A DNA stretch of 64,000 nucleotides, taken from assembly GCA_034509755.1 (NCBI GenBank), contig CM067557.1, positions 10,826,001-10,890,000 on the forward strand, in the 5' to 3' direction. The position numbers were made by a program, and so were the translations under genes. Shown here piece by piece: positions 1 to 10,499 of the stretch (position 1 is the stretch's first letter; every line of letters begins with the position of its first letter). Below the pieces are notes generated by a model that saw nothing but the letters and a program-made list of their open reading frames with translations, did not search any database and had not been told where the DNA came from. The stretch is from Anisodus tanguticus. Lineage: Eukaryota > Streptophyta > Magnoliopsida > Solanales > Solanaceae.

Positions 1-2370
1 CAACAAGGGCAAGTGTCCTATTTCTAGACAGAATCCTATTCCTACACATGATGATTTTATTGATACTGAACATTTTTCTACAATACCATTAGATTTAGAC
101 GATGAGTTATTTTCTGGAACTCAAGAAGACTTTAATTTAGACGATAATCTAGATGATACACCAACTAATGTAGATGACAACACATCCACTAGTGCACCTT
201 CAACTGAAATGTCTCATATTCCCCCTAGTATGAGATGAGGTCCAACAAAACGGCCATTAAAATCAGATGCATGCACATTTTTTGATAGGGACGTAGAGAA
301 TCAAGTAGCTAGATGTAAAATTTGTAAAGATGTTTTAAAATTTAAAACTGGAAAAGGTCACGGTGGGACGGGGGGGTGGGGGGGGGGGGGGGGGTTAATG
401 AGACACGTAGCAAGGGCTCATCCAGCTAGATATGCCCAATACAAGGCTTCAAAACCGGGTGCGCAAACGCCCGCTCCATCGGAATAAGGTTCACATACTG
501 TCCCAGACCAAGTACAGGGTCAAATTAACCCCACGACGGGGGAATTGTAGGCCCTAATTACAATAAACATAGAGATATGGAAGCAATAGTAAAATTAGTT
601 GTTGTGGAGGGTTTGCCTTTTTCATTTCCTTCATCTCCTAGTTTTATTCATTACATTAGAGAAATGTATAATCCTACTTTTAACGGTTTTCCTAGATCAA
701 CTGTTAAGAGAGATGTATTTAAATTTGCACATGAATATCAACAATATTTACGTTATTCATTATATCATTTTAATGGCAAAGTGACTATCACTTCGATATA
801 GGCCGTAGTACTAACAACCATGATTATTTAACGGTAACCCTGTCATTGGATAGATTATAAATGGTCTATGCAAAAACGTATCTTAGCGTATAGATATATA
901 GATGATAGGCACACCGATACTTTTATTGCAGAAAATATTTTTCAAGTGTGTGATTATTACGGAATAACTAATAAAATTATGACTATTACATTAGATAACG
1001 CTTCATCTAACAATTATGCTATTACAATTTTAAAAAATAGTTTAACTCCATCTTTTCCAGATCATTTTCATATAAAATGTGTGTGCCATATATATAACTT
1101 AGTTGTAAAGGATGGTCTATCACTTTTTGAAGACATTCTTAGTAAAATACAATTTGCTATAAACTTTATTTTTAAAAATAATATAATACAACGAAAAAAA
1201 ATATAAAAAAACTTGTCACGATTGTCAACTACCTTATAGAAAAATTCCAGAAGAAGTACCCACTAGGTTGAATTCTTTATACGAGCAACTACTTGTTGCT
1301 TATTATTATAGAAAACCTATAACTTTATTTTTTAACTCTCATAATCAAAATCCAATTGATATGGTTGTAGATAGCGATTGGAGAAAAAATTCTGAACTTA
1401 TGGTATTTTTAGAGAAATTTGTTCAAGTAACAAAAGAATTTTCGGTATATATTATCCTACTATTTCAACTATGTTGTTTTATATAGCTCTAATATTTTTA
1501 CTGCTTAATGAATATATGGATAAACCAACTTATAAGGCAGCTATTAAAAAAAATTATCAAAAAATAAATAAATTATTCCTATTCCCACTATTTGTATTAT
1601 TGGTGTTGTATTAAATCCGACTATTAAAATAGACGGTACTAAATTACTTATTGAAACTATTTATGATTGTATAGTAGTACTACCACCTCCAAGTCCCAAA
1701 AATCCAAATCACCCAGCACCTATTGAACAAACTAAAGAAGAAGTGTTGTCTAGCGTAGAAGACAAATACAAAAAAGTATATAGGTTTTACCAACAAGAAA
1801 GTGCTAGCAACCTACTGGCTTCCATACCATCTTCTTCTTCTTCAACACAACTTCACAAAAGACATGATGTTTCTGCGGCTAGTATTGAAAGCCTCAGAAT
1901 TAGAATGTGCGGCCGTACCGCTATTAACAGAATTAGCGAGTTTGATATTTTTGTTTTGCAGGGTTCTGTATCGTACCAAGCAGTTCTCAATGAAGAAGGA
2001 CGTGAAGACTTGCTGAAATATTGGAGGGGGAATGAGAAGACATTTCTGACACTTTCAATGATGGCCCGAGATGTTTTGAACATTCAAGCGTCATCAACGG
2101 CGTCTGAAAGTGTTTTTTCTGCCGGCAGATATCAAATAGGAGATAGGAGAGCATAGACACTCATAGCCGGAGACAGTTTGGAGATTGCAGTATTATTCAG
2201 AGATTGGATACGAGCGGAGCGGAGAATGTGCAGTCAACCAGAGATCAACGAAGAAGAAGACAAAAACTATAACGAAATCTTATCCGAAGGTGGTGGAAGC
2301 GACGTGGAGCAATTTGACCAACAAATACCAATTCAACCGAAGAACCACAGGAAATTATCAAGAAACTAGA
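1..2370 (+). pseudogene. hAT-superfamily transposase, decayed
   Basis: The conceptual protein has the order expected of a plant hAT (Ac/Tag-like) transposase. An acidic N-terminal stretch is followed by a BED zinc finger (C-K-I-C at about 310-330, H-x4-H at about 400-425). The core segment at 868-1206 contains the conserved TLDNAS motif with a catalytic Asp and a C-H-I-Y-N-L block. The C-terminal dimerisation region at 1990-2156 shows LLKYW and ASSTASESVFSAGR. The frame is broken by a stop near 237, a G homopolymer inside the BED finger (370-394), and stops or shifts near 485, 800, 1205, 1486 and 2156, so it cannot encode an active enzyme. The 5' end lies outside the window. The family call is firm; exact exon limits are not. 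Confidence 0.88.
370..394 (+). repeat. G homopolymer tract inside BED finger
   Basis: Seven G, one T, then seventeen G interrupt the BED-finger coding region between its Cys pair and its His pair. The tract replaces the expected spacer and is a frameshift-prone site. An assembly or sequencing error cannot be excluded for a run of this length. Confidence 0.9.
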
Positions 2371-2675
2371 ACGTGTTTTTTTCAAAATATAATTTTTTTA
2401 ATTGCAATTTTACTATGTAATTTGCAACTTTTGAACAACACCACAAAGTTACAATTTTGACAATTGTATTTAAATTACAAAAAAAATCATATGTCTATTA
2501 AATAATATAAGATGCACAAAAACAACCTTGGAATATTTTTATTACACTATCTTGTTCAATTATTGACTTGTTTATATATGTTATTTTTTTAATTAAGTGC
2601 AAAAAAAAAATGCCACGACCCGATTCCGGTGGGATCGGGATCGGGACGGGACTTCGGGTCATTCCTATACTTTTA
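2371..2675 (+). other. hAT 3' non-coding and subterminal region
   Basis: This AT-rich stretch follows the hAT C-terminus. It ends in a GC-rich block at about 2610-2665 built from repeated CGGGATCGGGA/CGGGACGGGA units, typical of hAT subterminal repeats. No clean terminal inverted repeat could be matched because the 5' end of the element is outside the window. Confidence 0.5.
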
Positions 2676-2987
2676 AGGGCCCGGTGCGAGAAACAAAAGA
2701 GATCCTTTTTTATTCACATGAAAAATTAAAATTAACTACATCAATATTAAAAAAAAAGCCTTTCGCTGCCAATTGAATTAGAACATGCAACCTCTCACTA
2801 GGGAAGAACTTTTGAAGGGAGCCCTCAACTGCTAGGCTACAACTCTCATGAATAAGATTGGAGACATTTTTAATACATATCTTACTATTTGAAACCAATA
2901 AAAAAAATGAAAATTCTGGGGCGGAGGCCCCACCGGCCGGGGGGCCTATGCGGCGGCGCCACCTTGACCGCCCTAGGGACGGCTCTG
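2676..2987 (-). repeat. Degenerate hAT-type MITE with tRNA-like interior
   Basis: On the minus strand the element opens with CAGAGCCGTCCCTAGGG, a hAT-like terminus. It contains a segment resembling the A and B boxes of a tRNA (GTAGCCTAGCAGTTGAGGGC, then GAGGTTGCATGTTCTAATTC). The other boundary, GGGCCCGGTGCG, abuts the hAT remains. It could instead be a SINE inserted in a MITE. It carries no coding capacity. Confidence 0.45.
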
Positions 2988-2999
2988 TATACACACGTA

Positions 3000-4012
3000 C
3001 AGACATGTGTGCGCGCGTGTGTGACTATGTGTAACAATATATATTATGTGTATCACTGTGTATAAGAATATATATATGACATATATAAGCTACTAATCTC
3101 TGTAAAATTTGCATTTCTTCTTGTTTTCAGCTACCAGGTCAACTATTAAATCAATGAAGTTGATAGTTGAATCCTTTGGTTGTGAAATTAATTTTGCTCT
3201 TTTATATATTTTTTAGATGAAGAACCCTAGATTTTTACTTGGTGGTTAATATATTTCCCTCTTTTATTTTTGCAAAGAGATTGCATATGGTTTGACTCAA
3301 TCATGCCGGCGTATTTATTTGGAGAAGAATTCATCTTTGTTGAGTGTGAAATCAGAAAGAGATCCTTCACGAGTTTTTTCAAACTGTGTAAATTATTGGG
3401 TTTTAAGAAAATGGATTAATGTTAGTAGTGAGTTTGGGTTAGGGGGATGCAAATATTTTAGGGAAAACATGACATATATCCCATAAACCAAATTATTTAT
3501 CCGTTTCTACCTTTTTACTTTTTATATTCCTTTAAAAAATTATAACTATTTACCCGAGCTACTCTCCTCCCTCCCCATTCATGATACCAATATGGTATGT
3601 AAATATACCCCGATGGTATCATGAAAGATTGTTTCAGTGCTTCTCTTAGTCCTGCATGATATTATCTTGGTATATAAATATACTGCGATGGTATCACAAA
3701 GAAAGAGTTTTGGGCGAGGGATATCTCGGGTAAATAATTTTGAGCGAGGGATTACATCGGGTAATTAATTTAAAAGGGGCATGGGGCGGATAATTAATTT
3801 ATTGTTGGGGTATTTCAGTTAGTTTCCCACTATTTTATGGGCTAAGTGGAGTGAAAACTATTTAGGGAAAAGGAAGGATAGTACCAGCAAATAGAAAAGG
3901 TATATTTTTAAGCAAATGACTTGAAATAGCCTTAAATTCAAAATAAAAACAATTCTTAGCCGGTTACCCTTTTTTCTTTTTTTTCTTTCTATTTGAGCCT
4001 CACAGTGCCTCT
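3000..4012 (+). repeat. 1-kb dispersed direct repeat, copy 1
   Basis: This segment is repeated in the same orientation at 53172-54192 with high identity; in a 200-base core only four substitutions were counted by eye. It starts in a GTGTG-rich stretch, runs through AATATATATTATGTGTATCACTGTG, and ends at CTCACAGTGCCTC. Inside it are two roughly 50-bp copies of a GATGGTATCA-ended motif (near 3580 and 3650). No transposon family was recognised: there are no LTRs, clear inverted termini or RT. A 64-codon open stretch at 3292 survives in both copies but starts with TTG, so it is not called as a gene. Confidence 0.85.
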
Positions 4013-4740
4013 GCCCTTTTCTCAAGAGCTACTGTAGGCATGACAAGTTATCATGAAACAATATATAGACTTAAAAATAAAGACAGTACTGAGGTAGTCC
4101 TAAACACAACATAGGAAAAGAATCTTATTAAATTCAAACCGACAAAACAACTGAAATTATGAGGATAGCATCACAATAAATGAGAAAAACATATTCTGTT
4201 ATATTAACATAAAATACAAACAATTCACATTACTCTGAAGAAAAATTGCAACTTACCAATTTCTAACCATGAACAAGCTATAAAGTAAAAATCTTTTCGA
4301 AAAGTGAAACATAAATGATAAAAAAGAAAATAACCGCCATAAGAAGAGGAAACCAAAGGAATAGTTGTATATTAATGATATAATATGTGTATAATTAGTA
4401 AGTATATATTGATTATATATTTATTATATATTTATTATATAAATTATACAATAATAGTATATTTTCTATATACATATTGTAGGAATACATAGTCTATACA
4501 ATAATGATATAATTTTTATATATATGATGCATTTTAATACATATATAGTAGTGATACATTTGTTATACAACAATGATACAGTTTCAATACATATGCTGGA
4601 TTAGTTGAAAAACGATGATGAAATGAAGTTATTTTGAAAAGGTTAAAAATATCTTTTAAGTTTCTTGGGCCATCCGGTGTCAATAGTTTCACCCGGATGA
4701 CCATTTACGTCTTTGTCCCAACTATTTATTTGAATAATCT
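4013..4740. other. AT-rich intergenic stretch, no gene seen
   Basis: Mostly short TATA-rich repeats. Around 4370-4600 there are repeated phrases of the type AATAATGATATAAT/ATATATTGATTATATAT and several ATGATACA units. No open frame of note, RNA gene or transposon terminus was recognised. Confidence 0.6.
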
Positions 4741-5155
4741 GTTTGGCCAAACTTATTTTTCTCCAAAAGTGCTTATTTTAAAAAATTGAGGTGTTTGACC
4801 AAGTTTTTGGGAGAAAATAAGTATTTTTGGGGAGTAGCAGAAGTTTTTTGAGAAGCTAAAAAAATAGCTTTTACCTGAAGTACTTTTTTGAAAAGCACTT
4901 TTGAGAGTAATCAACTTATTTTGAAAAGTGTTTTTTTCAAAAGTGTTTATTGAAAAAGTCCTTTTGGTGAGAAGCATTTTGTGTTTGATCAATTAATTTA
5001 AAAATACTTTTGAGCAGTAGTTAATGTTTGGCCAAACATTTAAAAAGTGTTTTTAAGTGTATGTTTCTCAAAAGTGCTTTTGAGGAAAGCTATTTTTTTT
5101 AGCTTCTGAAAAACTACTTTTGTTACTCCCAAAAAACACTTATTTTCTCCCAACC
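4741..5155. repeat. Foldback MITE-like element (GTTTGGCCAAAC family)
   Basis: The element opens with GTTTGGCCAAACTTATTTTTC. Its left arm (about 4800-4990: GAGAAAATAAGTATTTTTGGGGAGTAG, AGAAGCTAAAAAAATAGCTTTT) reads as the reverse complement of the right arm (about 5060-5155: AAGCTATTTTTTTTAGCTTCTG, CACTTATTTTCTCCCAA). A second GTTTGGCCAAAC lies at 5026-5037. The long imperfect inverted repeat without coding capacity fits a non-autonomous foldback transposon. Confidence 0.7.
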
Positions 5156-5313
5156 CCATTCCAATTCCTCGAATCGTGGGAGACAAAGCGTAAACCAACA
5201 TCATCATCATTGCATAGACATTAAAAAGAATAAAAGGTAGGTAGGGAGCAATGCGAATGTTGGTTCTGGGAGAGAATTAGGGATGAGGTTGGGGCACGGG
5301 GAGGGCGGGTTAG

Positions 5314-5672
5314 TGTAGGGTTTTTGTTGGTTGTTGTACGCAACAGATATTGAAAAATTGTTTCAAACCCAACAAACGTAGAACTGTTTGACTATAGGAT
5401 AATTTTAGACTGCAAACATAAGACTTGAATGGTACTTACATGTGTTACAATATCTGGAATCTTTATCAACTGTGGGTGCACACACGAATGCCCTTTCGAT
5501 TGCAAGCTCCAAGCTTCAATGTATTCCTCCTTTGGAAAGCTAGGAAATCCGGCAGAGGTTCGAGAGAGTGTTTTGATTCTGAGTCTCTAACTTAGAATAA
5601 TGATATGAAAATAAAGTGTAATGATTAATGTGTATGTCTATATTTATAGGTGAAAAATTAGGTCAAACCGAA
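5314..5672 (-). repeat. Copia-1 3' LTR, truncated
   Basis: Starts TGTAGGGTTTTTGTTGG and follows the right LTR (10500 onwards) closely for about 360 bases as far as TTAGGTCA. Similarity then stops and RT coding sequence begins. About 1.1 kb of LTR present in the partner copy is absent. Confidence 0.88.
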
Positions 5673-6260
5673 TTAGGGTTTGACCTTGTGCCTGGCCCAA
5701 AAACACAGGGATCTCTCATCCTTACGCTTACTATAAACACAGGGATCTTTGCTTCTGACGAAATCAAATGATTTGATAGCCTTGCCAAAGCAAATGTTCC
5801 AACTCTTAAGCCCATAAATGGACTTTTGTAGCTTGCATACAATATTTGGTTTGGACTCAAGCAAAAAACCCTCAGGTTGTTTCATAAACACATCCTCAAC
5901 TAGATTACCATTGAGGAAAGCAATTTTGACGTCCATCTGCCAAATGTCATAGTCATAATATGCAGCTATTGCAAGTAAAATTCGAATGGACTTAATCTTA
6001 GCAACAGGTGAAAAAGTTTTATCATAATCGACCCCAGGCCGTTGATTATAACCTTTAGCCACCAACCTTGCTTTATAAGTCTGTACATTACCAAATGCAT
6101 TGATCTTTTTCTTGAAGACCCATTTGCATCATATGGGTTTAACCCCAGCTAGCAAATCAACCAAGTTCCACACTTGTTGATGTACATAGATTCTATCTCG
6201 GATTTCATGGCTTCTTGCCATCTCTTCGAATCAATGTCCAACATTGCTTTGCTATAGGTT
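5673..6260 (-). pseudogene. Copia-1 reverse transcriptase, N-terminal part
   Basis: The minus-strand frame at 5673-6065 reads as the first half of a copia RT: a VAKGYNQRPGVDYDKTFSPVAK block, the catalytic-Asp motif QMDVKIAFLNG and the KSIYGLK motif. It continues upstream in broken frames to about 6260. The YVDD box and RNase H that should follow are deleted, and the reading runs into LTR sequence at 5672. Within this fragment a segment from the region after YGLK is joined to sequence resembling SKDPCVYSK, so there is probably also a small internal deletion. Confidence 0.85.
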
Positions 6261-6960
6261 GTAGGCTCATCGTTATCGGGAATATCTATCTCACTGTGTG
6301 TTTCCACAAGTAGATTTAGTTTTTCAGGAGGACGATGAGTCCTTGTGGACCTACGGATTTAATTATTTTGCAGTTCGGTGCTTGGTATATTCTGGCTGTG
6401 AGAGGGTACTTGTGTGTTGGATAATCCACTAACTTGAGAGCTTTCAGGAATATCATTTTCATGTATTTCCTGAATGGGAGGAGGTGCAACCATTGCATCT
6501 ACTCCCAAAGGCTGTGTAGGAGATCTTGCATTTCTGCATTGTTCCTCGTAACACTCCCACTGGCCGAAGGGCGTACTTGAAGTACACAATCTTCGCAAAA
6601 TACTCCCACTGAATTCTTGCCTTGGTCATTCGGCAAGGATTCAACATCTATGTTATCTTGCGGTTCTTGAATTTCTTCAAGTTCTATCTCTGTGCAACTA
6701 TGTTCCTTGTAGACATATTTTTCTTCAAGGAAAGTTGTGTTCCTGGAAACAATGACCTTACGTTCTCCAGGTAGATAGAAGTGGTATCCCTTAGTTTCCT
6801 TTGGATACCCCACGAAGTAACATTTCTCACTTTTGGATTCCAACTTGTCAGTGAGCATCTTCTTAACATATGCAGTGCACCCCCAAGGTCTCATATGTTT
6901 AAGAGCTGGCTTCTTGCCACATCATATCTCATAGAGTATATTTTCTACTGACTTGGAAGG
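6261..6960 (-). pseudogene. Copia-1 integrase C-terminus and IN-RT linker
   Basis: The frame at 6499-6894 begins MRPWGCTAYV and includes KCYFVGYPKETKGYHFYLP, the conserved copia block after the integrase core. An acidic linker rich in Glu, Asp and Ser follows. It is read leftwards in other frames as SHSGNT and EIHENDIPESS, showing at least two frameshifts. Confidence 0.8.
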
Positions 6961-8204
6961 AACCTTGTTCAGAACATATATTGAAGTTTGTATAGCATGT
7001 CCCCAAAGGTATGTCGGTAGAGCTGAGAAGATTATCATGGATCAAACCATATCTAATAAGGTTCGGTTTCTCCTTTCGGCAACACCATTCATTTGTGGTG
7101 TTCCAGGAGGTGTCCACTCTGATTGGACTCCGTGTAGCTTTAAGTAGTCTAGAAAATCCTTGCTCAAGTATTCACCTCCTCGATCCGATCGAAGGGTCTT
7201 GATACTTGTTGCAAGTTGCTTCTCTACTTCTGACTTGTACTCTTTGAACTTCTCAAAAGCCTCAGATTTATGTCTCATAAGATACACATATCCATACCTT
7301 GTGAAGTCGTCAGTAAAAGTGATGAAGTATGGAAACCTCATTTAGCTTGAGTCGAAAATGGTCCACATATATCAGTATGGACCAACTCAAGCACCTCCTT
7401 GGCTCGCACACCTTTCCCAGAAAGTGGCTTGTTGGTCATCTTTCCTCTCAAGCAATATTCGCAGTTACCATAAGACTCCAAGTCAAATGGTTCGAGGTAG
7501 TCTAACTTCCTCAACATTGCTATCCTTGATTCGTTGATATGACCAAGTTTGCAATGCCATAGGCGGGTAGAGTTTCTAATACTTATCTTAGCAGGTTTAT
7601 TTTGTACATTGAATATTTCTCGACTACAGTTTAGTGTACATAATCTATCCACAAGAGGAGCAGTTCCATATATAACATTATCAAAAGACAGTACTTGACT
7701 GTCATTATAAATATATGAGTAAAAACCCTCTATGTCCAAAACAGGGATAGAAATTATATTTCTCGTTAACGAGGGTACATAGTAACAATCATTTAACACT
7801 AGACAATAGCCAGAAGGAAAATTTAATCTATAAGTTCCTACGCGCTCAACATCCACTCGTGCTCCATTTCCAACGCTTAGGTCCACCTCTCTTAGTCCAA
7901 CCTTGCTGCTATCAGTTAGCCCCTGCACATTGGTACAAATGTGTGAGCCACAAGTGGTATCCAATACCCAGGAATGAGAGTTATTTATAGACATATTTAT
8001 TTCAATGACGTACATACCTTGTCCACTAGAAGTAGAAGCACCTGGTGCTTTTCCTCCTCCTGGTGCAGTGCAGTCCTTCTTCCAATGCCCCTTCTTGTTG
8101 TAGTTGAGACACACATCCTTAGCCGGATTCACTTTCTTCTTCACACCTCCCTTAGGCTTTATACTGAGGGCGCAGTGACTGTTTTGCCCTTCTTCTTCTG
8201 TCAT
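6961..8204 (-). pseudogene. Copia-1 CCHC knuckle, protease and integrase
   Basis: The open segment at 7338-8204 starts with a basic tail and a zinc knuckle whose second Cys is replaced by Tyr (CLNYNKKGHWKKDC). The protease motif reads WVLDTTCGSHI where DTG or DSG is expected, so the active site is damaged. The integrase zinc region (LWHCKLGHIN ... CEYCLRGK) and first catalytic Asp (LVHTDICGPF) follow. A frameshift near 7340 moves the rest of the core (TFTDDFTRYGYVYL, RSDRGGEY with Asp and the catalytic-Glu region, TPQMNGVAERRNRT) into the frame at 7042-7341. Confidence 0.9.
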
Positions 8205-8224
8205 TCCTTACCTTTCGGCTTGGG

Positions 8225-8790
8225 TCAGCTAGTAGAGCTCACCATGAGCACAACTTTGCCTTTGGAAGTGGAAGTCTCAAAGGTCTTGAGCATGTTGTGC
8301 AGCTCCGACAGACTCGCCTTCGTTCCATTCATATTGTAATTCACTATGAAGTTTTCAAAGGAACGAGGGAGAGAGTTCAGGATGAGGGTAGTAGCGACAT
8401 TCTTTTGTAACTTCGTTCCAATTGAAGAAAGTCTCTCTATCAGCCTTATCATCTTAAAAAGTTATATCAGTAACTCATATTCCATAGTCTGGGATTGTGA
8501 GTCATAGAGACTCTTCAAGTGTTCGAGCATCTCATTGGGACCCATGTTCTCATGTTGTCTCTGAAGTTCCATAGACACGGAAGACAACATCATGCACTGT
8601 GCTGAAGTGGCATCATCTAGGTGTTTTTGGTAAGCATCCTTATCAAAAGAGGCATATTCAACAGAGTCTGTCGCAGGGAATGTTGGGAACACCGTGTCCA
8701 ACATGTATTCTAATTTCTCTTGTCTCAGCACTATTCACAAATTTCTTAGCCAGTCAAGGTAGTTAGGTCCAGTAAGTTTGTTCATTTCAA
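8225..8790 (-). pseudogene. Copia-1 gag (UBN2-type), frameshifted
   Basis: Two minus-strand pieces (8462-8731 and 8225-8452) together resemble a copia gag capsid. Motifs include HLDDATSAQCMMLSSVSMELQ and a region near LNSLPRSFENFIVNYNMNG, which matches the usual LLxSLPxSWxxF pattern. A stop or shift separates the pieces near 8455, and another break separates gag from the knuckle at 8204-8225. Confidence 0.82.
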
Positions 8791-10483
8791 TCAACATTAT
8801 CAATGATAAGCTCGACATCTTTGATAATCTGAAGAATTAGATAGACTGAAAATCAAACTTAAAAATTATTTCCTATTATACACATTCGTTTAGGCTAATC
8901 AACAAGGCCTTTTGTTTAATTAGGTCCCACTATTTTAACATACTTCTACGACACCATGGTAGAATACAAACCTATATTAATAGAGGTCATAATGGGCCAA
9001 GATCCAAGCCTATGCTATCTCCGCGTTTGCTTTGGCTGATAACTTCAATAACATATCTTGGTAGGTTCTAAACCAATTGCAAAACTTATTTGCAACTCTT
9101 GGTCGATCAAATATTACATTTAATCTTGCGTCCTTAGATTAGTCTGACACTTTGGCGCCAAGATTTGTTTAAGCAAGTCAACCCCATTACACGACTGCGT
9201 TTATGTATCTAAGTAAATTTGGCTTTTGTAAGCAAACACTTTGGTGTAAATACCCATAAAAGTTTATTGTTTACCTTTACATTTAAAACACATCTATGAA
9301 AGAGTCTGGGTCCTCGTAGACTTAGAGCAAATGCTTTGGCATAAATACTCGTATCGCCGAAAAGGATTTTGCACTCTAACAATTATAATGGACGACGCGT
9401 TTTAATTTAGACTTGTATTGAAAACTTTGGGGAACATTTTAATTCAGGGTTTTAACCAAGATCAACTCTTTTACGCCATATCCAATATAACGTATTAATA
9501 TCATGCAAAACTAATGACACATATAGTTGGGAACCGTCAACCCAATATGCATGATATAAGATAGTTTAATCAAATACGGGCACAGCCTGCCCAGACAGTT
9601 ATAGCGGACAATATGCTAATTATTAAAAGAAAGCATTTAAACACTTAGCATATAGTTCGTATATTATTCAATAATAATGAGTTAACTTGTCTAAACTCTA
9701 AAATTTAAGTCTAATCCAAACAGTCCGTTAAACATTTTCTGATTTTAAAAACTGATTTTCAGGATATTTCTGAAAGTTCCAGATTATCAGAATTTACAGT
9801 TTAGTCACTCAAAAATTTAAAATTTCAATTTTGAACCACTTTAAATTCAGAAAATCCAATTTTAATTTTCAGAAAATATATTCAGATTTCAGGTACCTGT
9901 CTGTAATTTCCAGAATTTTAAATTAATTCAGATTTGCCCAAGGACCAAATCTGATGATTTTAAAAACCTTTTTAGGGATCAAATTGCAATTTTAGAAATA
10001 GTCACTGCCCCGCCGGAACAGTGACTGCAGCTACTGTTCACGCCGGAACAGTGTTCGGTTACTGTTCACTATTTGGGAATTTTTTTTAAAATTGGAGCCT
10101 CGGTGCCGCGGCGCTCCATTGTGGAGTTGCGGCGCCTCCGTCTCAGAAGCACAGAATCCGCATTTTCGAAACCCTAAAACTTGTTCAGGTTCAGATTTGG
10201 AGATTCATCTTCGTTACCCTTCACTATCAAACAACATGTTCATCGACCATCATCCAATCGCTTCTCGTTCTTCGCTTCAGTGCACCATGTTCGCAATGAA
10301 CCGATTATGCACTTCCTCGAATGACTTCCTCGATTACATCATTGTTTAATAGTTTGGGAGACAATGATGATGTGCTTTTAAGATATTAGGTTTTCAAGCT
10401 TTAAACGACACAAATTTCAGATTTAAACAAATTCTAACCCATATTATTATTAACTAATTACCTTATAATCATACAAAACAGCC
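8791..10483 (-). other. Copia-1 5' leader (non-coding)
   Basis: About 1.7 kb lies between gag and the primer-binding site with no gag-pol homology. It is AT-rich apart from a GC-rich block at 10000-10160. That block contains repeated ACTGTTCAC/GGAACAGTG inverted words (10009-10060) and could fold in the RNA. The 85-codon plus-strand open stretch at 10092 overlaps this block and shows no recognisable domain. Confidence 0.6.
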
Positions 10484-10499
10484 CTGACTCTAATACCAC
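10484..10499 (-). promoter_or_regulatory. Copia-1 primer-binding site (tRNA-iMet type)
   Basis: Read on the minus strand immediately after the LTR end, the sequence is GTGGTATTAGAGTC, a near match to the TGGTATCAGAGC site complementary to plant initiator Met tRNA. It identifies the right LTR as the 5' LTR. Confidence 0.85.

Noticed and set aside
2760..2860. tRNA-like segment on the minus strand
   Set aside because: Same reason: box-like words inside a transposable element without a complete tRNA fold.
2710..3006. 98-codon minus-strand frame
   Set aside because: It lies across a MITE/SINE-like element; composition and lack of domain suggest chance.
3292..3486. 64-codon open frame conserved in both copies of the 1-kb repeat
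   Set aside because: It begins at TTG rather than ATG, has no recognisable domain, and its survival is explained by the high overall identity of the two copies.
10092..10349. 85-codon plus-strand frame in the Copia-1 leader
   Set aside because: It is antisense to the element, in a GC-rich block, with no domain.
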